Program-made: the position numbers and the translations under genes
In this document: positions 1 to 6,429 of the stretch, in pieces
How positions within the stretch are numbered: the first letter of the stretch is position 1
Layout: every line of letters starts with the position of its first letter
Notes under the pieces: generated by a model
Database searches by the model: none
Told to the model about the DNA's origin: nothing
Seen by the model: only the letters and a program-made list of their open reading frames with translations
Source of the DNA: an uncultured Clostridium sp.
GTDB lineage: Bacteria > Bacillota > Clostridia > Clostridiales > Clostridiaceae
Reading direction: 5' to 3'
Assembly: GCA_934777095.1 (NCBI GenBank)
Contig: CAKVNP010000040.1
Location: 1 to 10,828, forward strand
DNA length: 10,828 nucleotides

Positions 1-1022
1 CTGTTGTATATTGGGCAAAAGAATATCATATTGATGGGTTTAGATTTGATTTAATGGGATTGCATGATATTGAAACAATGAAGCAGATAAGACTTGAATT
101 AGATAAAATATCACCAAAGATTTTAATGTATGGTGAAGGGTGGACATGTAATGAAAGTCCTTTAGACAGAGAATTAGCGGCATTAAAAGACAATACATAT
201 AAATACGGTGATATGCAAATTGCTGCTTTTAGTGATGATGCTAGAGATGTAATTAAAGGCAAGGTATTTTATGATGATAGTGTAGGTTTTGTTAATGGTG
301 GACAAGACTTAGAAGAAACTATGAAATTCATGATTACTGCATCAACAAAACATCCTGAAGTTGATGTATCAAAGGGAATGTACTCAAATACATTCTGGGC
401 TAATGAGCCATATCAAACAGTGACTTATGATTCTGCACATGATAACTATACTTTATTTGATAAATTAAGAATTTCATTAAATGATGATATTGATGAAGAA
501 GAACTAATTAGAATGAATAAACTAGTTGCAGCATCTATATTAACTTCACAAGGAATAGTATTTTTACACGCAGGAGAAGAGTTAGCTAGAAGTAAAAGGG
601 ATAAAGAAGGAACTTTAGTCCATAATAGTTTTGATCAGCCAGATGATGTTAATAAAATTATTTGGCAAAATAAAGTCATATATAAAGAGTTGTTTGAGTA
701 TTATAAAGGGTTAATACAAATACGAAAGAATATGAAATCTTTTAGAATGGAAACAAATAAAGATATTATCGATAATCTTCATTTCTTAGAAACAGATAAA
801 AATGTTATTGCTTATACAATAAATTCAGCGAAGTTAAGAGATAGATATGATAAAGCGGCGGTAATATTAAATGGAAATGATGAATGCATAGAAGTGAACC
901 TTGGAGAAGAAGATTGGCAGTGTATAGCAAATGAGAACATTGCAGGTCTGGAAAAAATTAAGTGTATTGAAGGAAGCAAGGTTGTTGTACCTAGAAAAAG
1001 CGCTTATATATTAGTTAAATAG
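1..1022 (+). CDS. pulA: Type I pullulanase (GH13 debranching enzyme), 5'-truncated by the window edge
   Basis: The reading frame is open from base 3 to the TAG at 1020-1022, about 339 residues, and has no start in the window. It is the C-terminal part of a GH13 alpha-1,6-glucosidase that hydrolyses branch points in pullulan, starch and glycogen. The catalytic nucleophile lies in the motif DGFRFDLMG (Asp codon 48-50), the acid/base in MYGEGW (Glu codon 135-137), and the third carboxylate in SAHDNYTL (Asp codon 441-443). GEGW and a YDSAHDNYTLFDKL-type segment are typical of type I pullulanases rather than amylases. The tail, VVVPRKSAYILVK, matches the usual C-terminal beta-domain end, so the 3' end looks intact. 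The N-terminal carbohydrate-binding part and the YNWGYDP motif expected in this family would lie upstream. The symbol pulA is by family; some Bacilli call it amyX. Glycogen debranching is the main alternative role. Confidence 0.9.
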   Translation, partial: VVYWAKEYHIDGFRFDLMGLHDIETMKQIRLELDKISPKILMYGEGWTCNESPLDRELAALKDNTYKYGDMQIAAFSDDARDVIKGKVFYDDSVGFVNGGQDLEETMKFMITASTKHPEVDVSKGMYSNTFWANEPYQTVTYDSAHDNYTLFDKLRISLNDDIDEEELIRMNKLVAASILTSQGIVFLHAGEELARSKRDKEGTLVHNSFDQPDDVNKIIWQNKVIYKELFEYYKGLIQIRKNMKSFRMETNKDIIDNLHFLETDKNVIAYTINSAKLRDRYDKAAVILNGNDECIEVNLGEEDWQCIANENIAGLEKIKCIEGSKVVVPRKSAYILVK

Positions 1023-1029
1023 TAAATTA

Positions 1030-1077
1030 AATCAATAATAGATAATATAGAATCATTCTATATTACTATTATTGATT
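1030..1077. terminator. Long AT-rich hairpin after pullulanase, possible weak terminator
   Basis: Bases 1030-1053 and 1055-1077 are almost perfectly self-complementary: about 23 bp with one bulged A and a minimal loop around 1051-1057. It starts eight bases after the pullulanase stop. No run of T follows on the plus strand, so it is not a textbook intrinsic terminator. It may act as a 3' end stabiliser, a processing site, or a weak terminator that allows read-through into the next gene. Confidence 0.5.
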
Positions 1078-1100
1078 ATATAAATAAAGGGGTGAAATGA

Positions 1101-1925
1101 ATGGGTATGAATATGGTTGTTTACCAAATTGTAAACGAGTACAAGAGATTAGAGGAAGTAGAGGCAATTACTTTAGCAGGATCAGGAGCAAGTGGTAGAA
1201 AAGATAATTATTCGGATATAGATATAGATATTATAGTATCAAAAAAAATAGCGCCAGAGAAAAGAAAAGCTATTACAAAAAAAGTTTCTGATGTAATGGA
1301 AATAAATAATGATTTTTGGGGCGATGGAGATGAATTTATTTTAAGAAACTCTAATGTGCAGGTAGATATAGCGTATTTTGAATATGACTGGTTAAAGGAT
1401 GGCTTAGAGAAAGTGTTACATGATAATATAGCATGCACAGGATATACAACATGCTTTTGGCATAATGTAAAAAATACTATTATAGTATATGATAAGGATG
1501 GCCGTTTTACTGAACTACAAAATAAATGTAATATTAAATACCCAGAAAAATTAAAAATGAACATTATCGATAAGAATTATCCAATATTAAGAAATGCATT
1601 TTCATCATATTATCATCAAGTTGAAAAAGCAATAAATAGAAAAGATTTAGTAAGCATTAATCATAGAGTATCAGCATTTTTGGCAAGTTATTTTGATATT
1701 ATATTTGCTATAAATGAAATGCCTCACCCCGGAGAAAAAAAACTTGTAGATATCGTAGAACATACTTGTAACAGAAAACCAATAAACTTTAAAGAGAATA
1801 TAATTAAATTATTAGACAGTATAAGTAAAGCTGATACAGATATATTAGATAATATGAACTTAATAGTTGATTATTTAGATGTATTGTTAGATGAAATAGC
1901 TAATGAAGAAGAATTTAAAAACTAA
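1101..1925 (+). CDS. Nucleotidyltransferase-fold protein, DUF4037-like, unknown substrate
   Basis: This 274-residue soluble protein has no signal peptide or membrane segment. Near the N-terminus it carries the pol-beta type nucleotidyltransferase signature: a Gly-Ser at 27-28 (LAGSGASGR), then D39 and D41 in YSDIDID. A likely third metal-binding carboxylate is D89 in VQVDIAYF. The C-terminal half is helical, with YYHQVEKAINRKD (170-182) and a segment FAINEMPHPGEKKLVDI (202-218). These resemble the substrate-side helical domain of aminoglycoside nucleotidyltransferases and DUF4037 proteins. Such enzymes transfer a nucleotide to a small molecule or protein. The substrate cannot be read from sequence, and I do not claim antibiotic resistance. 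The ATG at 1101 follows AAAGGGGTGA (1086-1095). I see no clear promoter of its own between 1023 and 1100, so it may be reached by read-through or from a weak promoter. Confidence 0.75.
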   Translation: MGMNMVVYQIVNEYKRLEEVEAITLAGSGASGRKDNYSDIDIDIIVSKKIAPEKRKAITKKVSDVMEINNDFWGDGDEFILRNSNVQVDIAYFEYDWLKDGLEKVLHDNIACTGYTTCFWHNVKNTIIVYDKDGRFTELQNKCNIKYPEKLKMNIIDKNYPILRNAFSSYYHQVEKAINRKDLVSINHRVSAFLASYFDIIFAINEMPHPGEKKLVDIVEHTCNRKPINFKENIIKLLDSISKADTDILDNMNLIVDYLDVLLDEIANEEEFKN

Positions 1926-1942
1926 GAATAGCATCCCACTCT

Positions 1943-1956
1943 TGTAAATATTTACA
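1943..1956. promoter_or_regulatory. Perfect 14-bp palindrome at the galM -35 box (candidate operator)
   Basis: TGTAAATATTTACA is an exact palindrome, and its right half contains the -35 hexamer of the galM promoter. Its shape resembles LacI/CcpA-family operators (TGTAAACGTTTACA) except that the central CG is replaced by TA. A sugar-responsive repressor is a reasonable inference, but the regulator is unknown. Confidence 0.45.
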
Positions 1957-1979
1957 TAAGGTTTTTAGGGTGATATAAT
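1951..1979 (+). promoter_or_regulatory. galM promoter, sigma-A type with extended -10
   Basis: The -35 box TTTACA (1951-1956) and the -10 box TATAAT (1974-1979) are separated by 17 bp. A TG dinucleotide at 1971-1972 gives the extended -10 TGATATAAT. Transcription would start near 1986, leaving a leader of about 34 bases with the ribosome-binding site TGGGGGAA (2006-2013). The leader is too short for a riboswitch. Confidence 0.75.
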
Positions 1980-2019
1980 TAACCTATAAATTTATGTATA
2001 TTTGCTGGGGGAATAGGTT

Positions 2020-3072
2020 ATGAAGGTTAAAGAGAGAGTATTAAATAAAATAGTAGATGGGAAAGAAATTAAAGTTTTTACTTTAGAAAATGAAGCAGGA
2101 ATGTATGCAGAAGTAACTAATTTAGGTGGCATACTTTTAAAACTAAATATACTTGATCAAGAAAATGTCTTAACAGATGTAGTTTTAGGCTATGATAAAT
2201 TCGAAGATTATTTAGTAAACGATGTATATTTTGGAGCAATTATAGGACGCTGTGCTAATAGGACAGAAAACGCTAAAATAGAAATTGAAGGACAAACTTA
2301 TCAGTTAGTCAAAAATGATGGAAATAATCATTTGCATGGAGGAATGAAAGGATTTAACAAGGTTGTTTGGGATTCAAAAATAGTAAAAGAAAATAATGAA
2401 GAGTTTTTACAGCTTTCATATTTAAGTAAAGATGGTGAAGAAAATTACCCGGGTAATGTTCAGGTAACTGTTAATTATAAATTTACTGAAGACAATGAGC
2501 TGGTTATTGAATATTATGCAAAGACAGATAAAGAAACAATAGTTAATTTGACTAATCACTCATATTTTAATTTAGCAGGGCATGATTCAGGTAATATCTT
2601 GGCTCATAAGCTGAAAATTTATGGAGATAAAATCACAGCAGTTAATGAAGAGAGTATTCCAACAGGAGAAATCAGAAATATTAAAGAAACACCTATGGAT
2701 TTTACAGAACTTATTGAAATCGGCAGAAATATTGAAAGCGATTATGATCAGATTAATATAGGAAAAGGATATGACCACAATTGGATAATTGATGGAAAGA
2801 GAAATGAATTAAAAAAAGTTGCTGATGTAGAAGAAGAAACAAAGGGAATTAAAATGGAAGTATTTAGTACAATGCCAGGAGTACAATTCTATTCTGCTAA
2901 CTTTTTAAACGGTCAGCTTGGAAAGGGTGGAAAAGCTTATAACAGAAGGGATGGATTGTGTTTAGAAACACAAGGATTCCCTAATGCTGCAAACAATAAA
3001 GATTTTCCAAGCATTTTATTAAAACCGGAAGAAGAGTATAGAGAAACTACTATATATAAGTTCTCGTGCTAA
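2020..3072 (+). CDS. galM: Galactose mutarotase (aldose 1-epimerase)
   Basis: This enzyme interconverts the alpha and beta anomers of galactose and glucose in the cytoplasm and feeds the Leloir pathway. The 350-residue length is normal for the family. The expected active-site pieces are present: NNHLHGG (H104, H106; H106 is the likely catalytic-pocket His), LTNHSYFNLAG (H180, the proposed general acid), KGYDHNW (D252), and CLETQGFPNA (E316, the proposed general base). Arginines R77/R81 in GRCANR fit the substrate-binding position. The start at ATG 2020 is set by TGGGGGAA seven bases upstream. It has its own promoter and ends in a strong terminator, so it is probably monocistronic. No gal kinase or transferase genes sit beside it here, so its partner genes are probably elsewhere, although a broader hexose role next to pullulanase is possible. 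Confidence 0.95.
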   Translation: MKVKERVLNKIVDGKEIKVFTLENEAGMYAEVTNLGGILLKLNILDQENVLTDVVLGYDKFEDYLVNDVYFGAIIGRCANRTENAKIEIEGQTYQLVKNDGNNHLHGGMKGFNKVVWDSKIVKENNEEFLQLSYLSKDGEENYPGNVQVTVNYKFTEDNELVIEYYAKTDKETIVNLTNHSYFNLAGHDSGNILAHKLKIYGDKITAVNEESIPTGEIRNIKETPMDFTELIEIGRNIESDYDQINIGKGYDHNWIIDGKRNELKKVADVEEETKGIKMEVFSTMPGVQFYSANFLNGQLGKGGKAYNRRDGLCLETQGFPNAANNKDFPSILLKPEEEYRETTIYKFSC

Positions 3073-3076
3073 TAAA

Positions 3077-3120
3077 AAAGGAATGTTAAGTTTAACTTAA
3101 CATTCCTTTATTTTTTGTTT
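3077..3120. terminator. Bidirectional intrinsic terminator between galM and zur
   Basis: A perfect 14-bp stem pairs 3077-3090 with 3096-3109 around the loop TTTAA. On the plus strand it is followed by a T-rich tail (3111-3120), ending galM. On the minus strand the A-run 3074-3079 becomes a six-T tail, ending the zinc operon. The zur stop codon (3108-3110) overlaps the outer edge of the stem. Confidence 0.9.
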
Positions 3121-3539
3121 TTGCAATCAGAACAAATACCGTATATTTCAAGCTTATGACCAGTAATTTCAAAATCTAGCGATGATTCTAACTGCTCTTC
3201 ATATGTTTTTAAAGGACAGTTATCTAAAGGAAAGACTCTATTGCATCTAGTGCAGATTAAATGATGTTTATGTTTAAGACTATTAATTTCATAAGATGTC
3301 TTGTTATTTTCACCGATTACATATTTATTTATTAAAGAATTTTCAACAAGAGTATCAAGTATTCTATATACAGATGATAAATTAATAGATATTCCTTTGT
3401 TTTTTAATTCAATATATATATCTTCAGCTGTTATTGGCTGATTTTCGGCTTCAATAACTTCTAATACAGAATTTCTATGTTTAGTAACTTTAAGACCTTT
3501 TGCTTTTAAGATGGAGCAAAAGTTAGTTTTTGTATCCAA
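3108..3539 (-). CDS. zur: Fur-family regulator, probably zinc uptake repressor Zur
   Basis: This 143-residue Fur-family repressor has an N-terminal winged helix (about 10-80, recognition segment INLSSVYRILDTL) and a C-terminal metal-binding dimerisation domain. Two CxxC pairs, C96/C99 and C136/C139, form the expected structural Zn site. H90, H92, H93, C108 and H128 are candidate sensing-site ligands. The extra Cys in DNCPL (C108) and the tail segment GHKLEIYGIC look like Bacillus Zur rather than Fur or PerR. Gene context supports this, since it is the last gene after znuA-znuC-znuB. The start is TTG at 3537-3539, chosen because GGAGGA (3549-3554) lies nine bases upstream and no in-frame ATG fits better. 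Zur with bound Zn2+ would repress zinc uptake, probably including this operon. PerR or Fur specificity is a less likely alternative. Confidence 0.82.
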   Translation of the reverse strand: MDTKTNFCSILKAKGLKVTKHRNSVLEVIEAENQPITAEDIYIELKNKGISINLSSVYRILDTLVENSLINKYVIGENNKTSYEINSLKHKHHLICTRCNRVFPLDNCPLKTYEEQLESSLDFEITGHKLEIYGICSDCKNKK

Positions 3540-3560
3540 ATATATAAGTCCTCCAAATAA

Positions 3561-3575
3561 ATATAATAATTATTT
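3561..3575. promoter_or_regulatory. Fur-box-like palindrome upstream of zur (weak)
   Basis: In the 59-bp gap between znuB and zur, this stretch matches the 7-1-7 Fur/PerR-type consensus TTATAATnATTATAA at about 11 of 14 positions. It is also one half of a larger inverted repeat, ATAATAATTA at 3563-3572 and TAATTATTAT at 3590-3599. The gap is almost pure A/T, so chance matches are likely. Confidence 0.25.
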
Positions 3576-3598
3576 TCTATTAATATTCTTAATTATTA

Positions 3599-4441
3599 TT
3601 ATACAAATTTTTTCTTTAAAATTAAAGTAATAAAGAAAAATACTGCAGAAATAAGTACTATAGTAGCACCGGTAACTGTATTAAGATAATATGATGTTAT
3701 TAATCCTGTAATTCCAGATATTATAGCAATGAGTACTGAATATATATGATACTCACGAATATTTCTTGAAATATTTCTGGCAGCAGCTGCTGGTAATACA
3801 AGAAGCGAGTTAATAATTAATAAACCTACCCAATTGATAGTAAGTGTAACTACCACAGCAATAGTACAAGTGAAAATTATTTCAATCATAAGTGTATTTG
3901 TCCCACGGCTATTTGCTAGAGAAGCATTTAAGCTTGTTACTAGCAGTTTATTGAACATAAATACCCATAATAATAACACTAACACTAAAACACCTAAAAG
4001 TAAGATTATTTCAGAAGGTGAAATACTTAATAAATCTCCAACTAAGTATGAAGAAAATTTACTAAGATTACTAGAATAACTCATTAATACAAGACCTAAA
4101 GCTAATGCTGTTGAAGAAAATACTCCAATAACCGTATCTGTAGAAGAAGTGCCTTTATTTTTTATTATCGTAATTGCAATTGCAAAACAGATAGAAAATA
4201 AAGTGGCACCCCATTTAGGATCTAGCCCACCTAGAAGTATTCCTAAAGCTATACCGGTAAAGGCACCATGGCCTAAAGAATCAGCAAAGAATGACATCTT
4301 ATTGCTGACAACCATAGTGCTTAATATACCAAATAAAGGTGTAACAATTAATATTGCCAGAAAGGCATTTTTCATAAAAGTAAATGAAAGCCAGTCAAAA
4401 GGCAGAATTAAATCGATAAAGTTATAAATTGAATTAAGCAT
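3599..4441 (-). CDS. znuB: Zinc ABC transporter permease, ZnuB/MntB (ABC-3) family
   Basis: This is the membrane subunit that carries Zn2+ across the cytoplasmic membrane, 280 residues long, a normal family length. It is almost entirely hydrophobic, with roughly eight predicted membrane helices. The early segment MSFFADSLGHGAFTGIALGILLGG is the hallmark of ABC-3 metal permeases, and NWVGLLIINSLLVLPAAAARNISRN carries the conserved cytoplasmic coupling region. I chose ATG 4441 because AGGAGGA (4449-4455) sits seven bases upstream. The frame extends 41 codons further, but that part is basic, unrelated to the family and lies wholly inside znuC. The start overlaps the znuC end by eight bases, indicating translational coupling. 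Manganese is the other common substrate of this family; zinc is favoured by the His-rich binding protein and the Zur-like neighbour. Confidence 0.9.
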   Translation of the reverse strand: MLNSIYNFIDLILPFDWLSFTFMKNAFLAILIVTPLFGILSTMVVSNKMSFFADSLGHGAFTGIALGILLGGLDPKWGATLFSICFAIAITIIKNKGTSSTDTVIGVFSSTALALGLVLMSYSSNLSKFSSYLVGDLLSISPSEIILLLGVLVLVLLLWVFMFNKLLVTSLNASLANSRGTNTLMIEIIFTCTIAVVVTLTINWVGLLIINSLLVLPAAAARNISRNIREYHIYSVLIAIISGITGLITSYYLNTVTGATIVLISAVFFFITLILKKKFV

Positions 4442-5240
4442 TTTTTTGTCCTCCTGCCTTCGATGAATCCATAGTATTTTTATATAATGATAACCCAAAA
4501 ATCTGCTGAGTCTGCGGGTTGTTGAAAACTTCTTTAGGTGTTCCAGAACATGCAATAGTACCATTGACTAAAGCAACTCTATCAGAGTATTTTGCCACTA
4601 AGTCTAAATCATGTGAAATAAGTATAATTGATAAATCGTAATTTTTCTTAATATCCATTAATATTTCATAAAAAAGCTCTGAGCCATTTTGGTCAACTCC
4701 AGAAATAGGTTCATCTAGAAGGAGAATATTTGGTATTGGATCAAGAGCTAAAGCTAAGAGAACTCTTTGCATTTCCCCGCCAGATAATGCTCCTAAGCGT
4801 CTATCAATTATATGAGAGGCTTTAACTCTTTCTAATGATTTAAGTACATCTTCTCTAAGTTTCTTTGATGGCTTAAGCCAAGAAGGGCGAATGCCCTTAC
4901 AAGCTGCAAATAGATCAAGAACGCTGATAGGTGAAGTTGGATCAAATGTTAAATACTGAGGCACATATCCTATGATAGGCTGATTATAGGAACTATTATT
5001 TGATCCAATAAATTTAAGAGTACCTTCATGTTTTATTTCGCCTAAAATAGCTTTTAATAAAGTACTTTTACCAGCGCCATTCGGACCAATTAATGAAGTA
5101 AGCTCACCACAATGGATATGCATATTCACGTCTTTTAATATTTGATTTCCACCAAGTTTTACGGAAAAATTCTCGATTTTAGTGCAACAAAAATTATTAC
5201 AGCTTTTATTATTTTTATAATTATCTATTTTTTTTATCAT
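4434..5240 (-). CDS. znuC: Zinc ABC transporter ATP-binding protein
   Basis: This is the ATPase subunit of the zinc importer, 268 residues, acting on the inner face of the membrane with ZnuB. All nucleotide-binding motifs are intact: Walker A GPNGAGKST (52-60), Q-loop Q95 (GYVPQ), signature LSGGEMQR (152-159), Walker B ILLLDEP with D176 and catalytic E177, and H-loop H210 (LISHD). Before the ATPase core there is a leader of about 20 residues with C14, C18 and C19 (KSCNNFCCT), which could bind metal; this is an inference. The start overlaps the znuA stop in ATGA (5237-5240), so the two are translationally coupled, with GAGG in the end of znuA as the likely ribosome-binding site. Confidence 0.92.
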   Translation of the reverse strand: MIKKIDNYKNNKSCNNFCCTKIENFSVKLGGNQILKDVNMHIHCGELTSLIGPNGAGKSTLLKAILGEIKHEGTLKFIGSNNSSYNQPIIGYVPQYLTFDPTSPISVLDLFAACKGIRPSWLKPSKKLREDVLKSLERVKASHIIDRRLGALSGGEMQRVLLALALDPIPNILLLDEPISGVDQNGSELFYEILMDIKKNYDLSIILISHDLDLVAKYSDRVALVNGTIACSGTPKEVFNNPQTQQIFGLSLYKNTMDSSKAGGQKNA

Positions 5241-6214
5241 TTTAACGCCTCTTTTAATACTTCTAGATTCTGATTCATTTTATTTAAGTAGTCATCAGCA
5301 GCATTTTCATTAGCTTCGCCAGTTACAATAGGATCTAAAGTATATATTTTAGCACCAGTTTCATTGGCAACTGTTTCTGCTACTTTTGATGAATATTGAG
5401 GTTCAGTAAATAAAGCTTTAATATTATACTCTTTGACAGTGTTGATTATATTTTCTAATTCTTTTGCAGATGGCTCTGAATCAGGTTCTACTTCAAGAAC
5501 TCCTACAATATTTAAGTTAAATTCTTCGGCAAAGTAAGGGAATGCTTCGTGGAAAGTTATAATATCCTTATGAGTGATTGAAGCAAGTTCAGAGTGCATC
5601 TTATCACTTAAATCTTCAAGTTTATTAATATATTCATCAGCATTTTCATTAATCTTAGCACTATCTTTAGAGTCTAAGCTGCTTAATTTATCAGCTATAT
5701 TTTTTACCTGTTCAATGTTTTTAGAAATACTTACCCATACATGTGGATTAACACTGTGGTCATGGTCATGATCTTCATCGTGATTATGTGCTTCTTCAGC
5801 ATCGTGATCGTGATCTTCTTCATCGTGGTCATGATCTTCGTCTTCAATTAATTCAATTCCTTCACTGGCGGTAATAATATCAAGATCAGGATATTGAGCA
5901 ATAACTTTATCTAAGAATGATTCCATACCAGCACCATTCACTACAAGAATATCAGCTGTTTCTAAGATTTTCATATCTTTTGTAGACAATTCATAATCAT
6001 GAAGGCAGCCAGTCTGTGGAGCAGTAAGATTAACTAATTCAATGTCTGGAATATCCTTTACAATATTTAAAGTAGAAACATACATTGGATAAAATGAAGT
6101 TACTATGGTTAATTTATTATTAGAATAGTCAGATTTAGTATTATTACAACCTATAAATAGTATTGATGTGCATAATAGCACTGAAAGTATTTTTGCATAT
6201 TTTTTTAAGTTCAT
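5237..6214 (-). CDS. znuA: Zinc-binding lipoprotein of the ABC importer (cluster A-1/ZnuA)
   Basis: This extracellular, membrane-anchored receptor captures Zn2+ and hands it to ZnuB. The 325-residue protein begins with a lysine-containing leader and hydrophobic stretch ending in the lipobox LFIGC, so the mature lipoprotein begins at C23. Family metal ligands are visible: H72 (GCLHDYE), H158 (NPHVW), H222 (FHEAFPYF) and an acidic residue in TLDP (D294). Between the first two ligands is an acidic, His-rich loop (about 126-153) with nine histidines in D-H pairs, the classic mark of zinc rather than manganese receptors. The start at 6214 follows GGAGGA (6220-6225). It is the first gene of the operon znuA-znuC-znuB-zur, and Zur repression is expected. 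Confidence 0.93.
   Translation of the reverse strand: MNLKKYAKILSVLLCTSILFIGCNNTKSDYSNNKLTIVTSFYPMYVSTLNIVKDIPDIELVNLTAPQTGCLHDYELSTKDMKILETADILVVNGAGMESFLDKVIAQYPDLDIITASEGIELIEDEDHDHDEEDHDHDAEEAHNHDEDHDHDHSVNPHVWVSISKNIEQVKNIADKLSSLDSKDSAKINENADEYINKLEDLSDKMHSELASITHKDIITFHEAFPYFAEEFNLNIVGVLEVEPDSEPSAKELENIINTVKEYNIKALFTEPQYSSKVAETVANETGAKIYTLDPIVTGEANENAADDYLNKMNQNLEVLKEALK
5756..5836 (-). repeat. Low-complexity tract encoding the His/Asp-rich loop of ZnuA
   Basis: Repeated units reading GATCAT/GATCAC on the minus strand encode tandem Asp-His pairs. The tract is degenerate but slippage-prone, and the loop length probably varies between strains. It is part of the znuA coding sequence. Confidence 0.7.
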
Positions 6215-6230
6215 ATTTGTCCTCCAAATT

Positions 6231-6247
6231 CAAATAAGAATAATTTG
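6231..6247. promoter_or_regulatory. Imperfect 17-bp palindrome upstream of znuA, weak Zur-box candidate
   Basis: CAAATAAGAATAATTTG pairs at six of eight positions about its centre and lies between the znuA -10 box and ribosome-binding site, where a repressor would block transcription. It has no strong match to the Bacillus Zur box TCGTAATNATTACGA, so this is only a candidate. Confidence 0.25.
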
Positions 6248-6277
6248 CATTTACACTACTAATTATAGCGCAAATTA
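6241..6277. promoter_or_regulatory. Spaced inverted repeat bracketing the znuA -10 box
   Basis: TAATTTGC (6241-6248) and GCAAATTA (6270-6277) are exact reverse complements separated by 21 bp, and the minus-strand TATAAT (6262-6267) lies between them. The arms would fall just downstream of the start point and inside the promoter spacer. It could be a pair of half-sites for Zur or another regulator. Confidence 0.35.
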
Positions 6278-6289
6278 ATAAAAAATAAA
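6262..6289 (-). promoter_or_regulatory. znu operon promoter
   Basis: On the minus strand a perfect TATAAT lies at 6262-6267. The -35 region is poor: the best choice is TTTATT at 6284-6289 with a 16-bp spacer. Transcription would start near 6255, giving a leader of about 40 bases before znuA. Confidence 0.55.
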
Positions 6290-6358
6290 GAGTTATAATT
6301 AAAAAAAATAAAACACAAACAATATAATTAAAAAGATAAAAAATATTCGCAAAAACTA

Positions 6359-6386
6359 TTGGCTTTTGAAAAATTTATGGTATTAT
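6359..6386 (+). promoter_or_regulatory. Promoter of the purine permease gene, extended -10
   Basis: TTGGCT (6359-6364) and TATTAT (6381-6386) are 16 bp apart, and a TG at 6378-6379 gives an extended -10. The leader is about 37 bases, with AAAAGGTG (6417-6424) as the ribosome-binding site. No purine riboswitch fits in this leader. The rest of 6215-6429 is A/T-rich with no gene. Confidence 0.55.
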
Positions 6387-6429
6387 AAATAAGTGCTTTA
6401 AAAAACAAACTTTAAGAAAAGGTGAAAAA

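Noticed and set aside
3108..3539. Assignment of the Fur-family gene as PerR.
   Set aside because: The nearby palindrome is PerR-box-like, but the Cys in DNCPL, the GHKLEIYGIC segment and the zinc operon context fit Zur better. PerR is not fully excluded.
3834..4427. Two plus-strand open frames opposite znuB.
   Set aside because: They mirror a hydrophobic gene, have no convincing ribosome-binding sites and no family features.
4442..4564. A 41-codon N-terminal extension of znuB.
   Set aside because: It lies entirely within znuC, is basic and unlike ABC-3 permeases, while ATG 4441 has AGGAGGA at the right distance.
5756..5836. Possible CRISPR-like or tandem non-coding repeat.
   Set aside because: The repetition is explained by codons for an Asp/His-rich loop in ZnuA; there are no regular repeat-spacer units.
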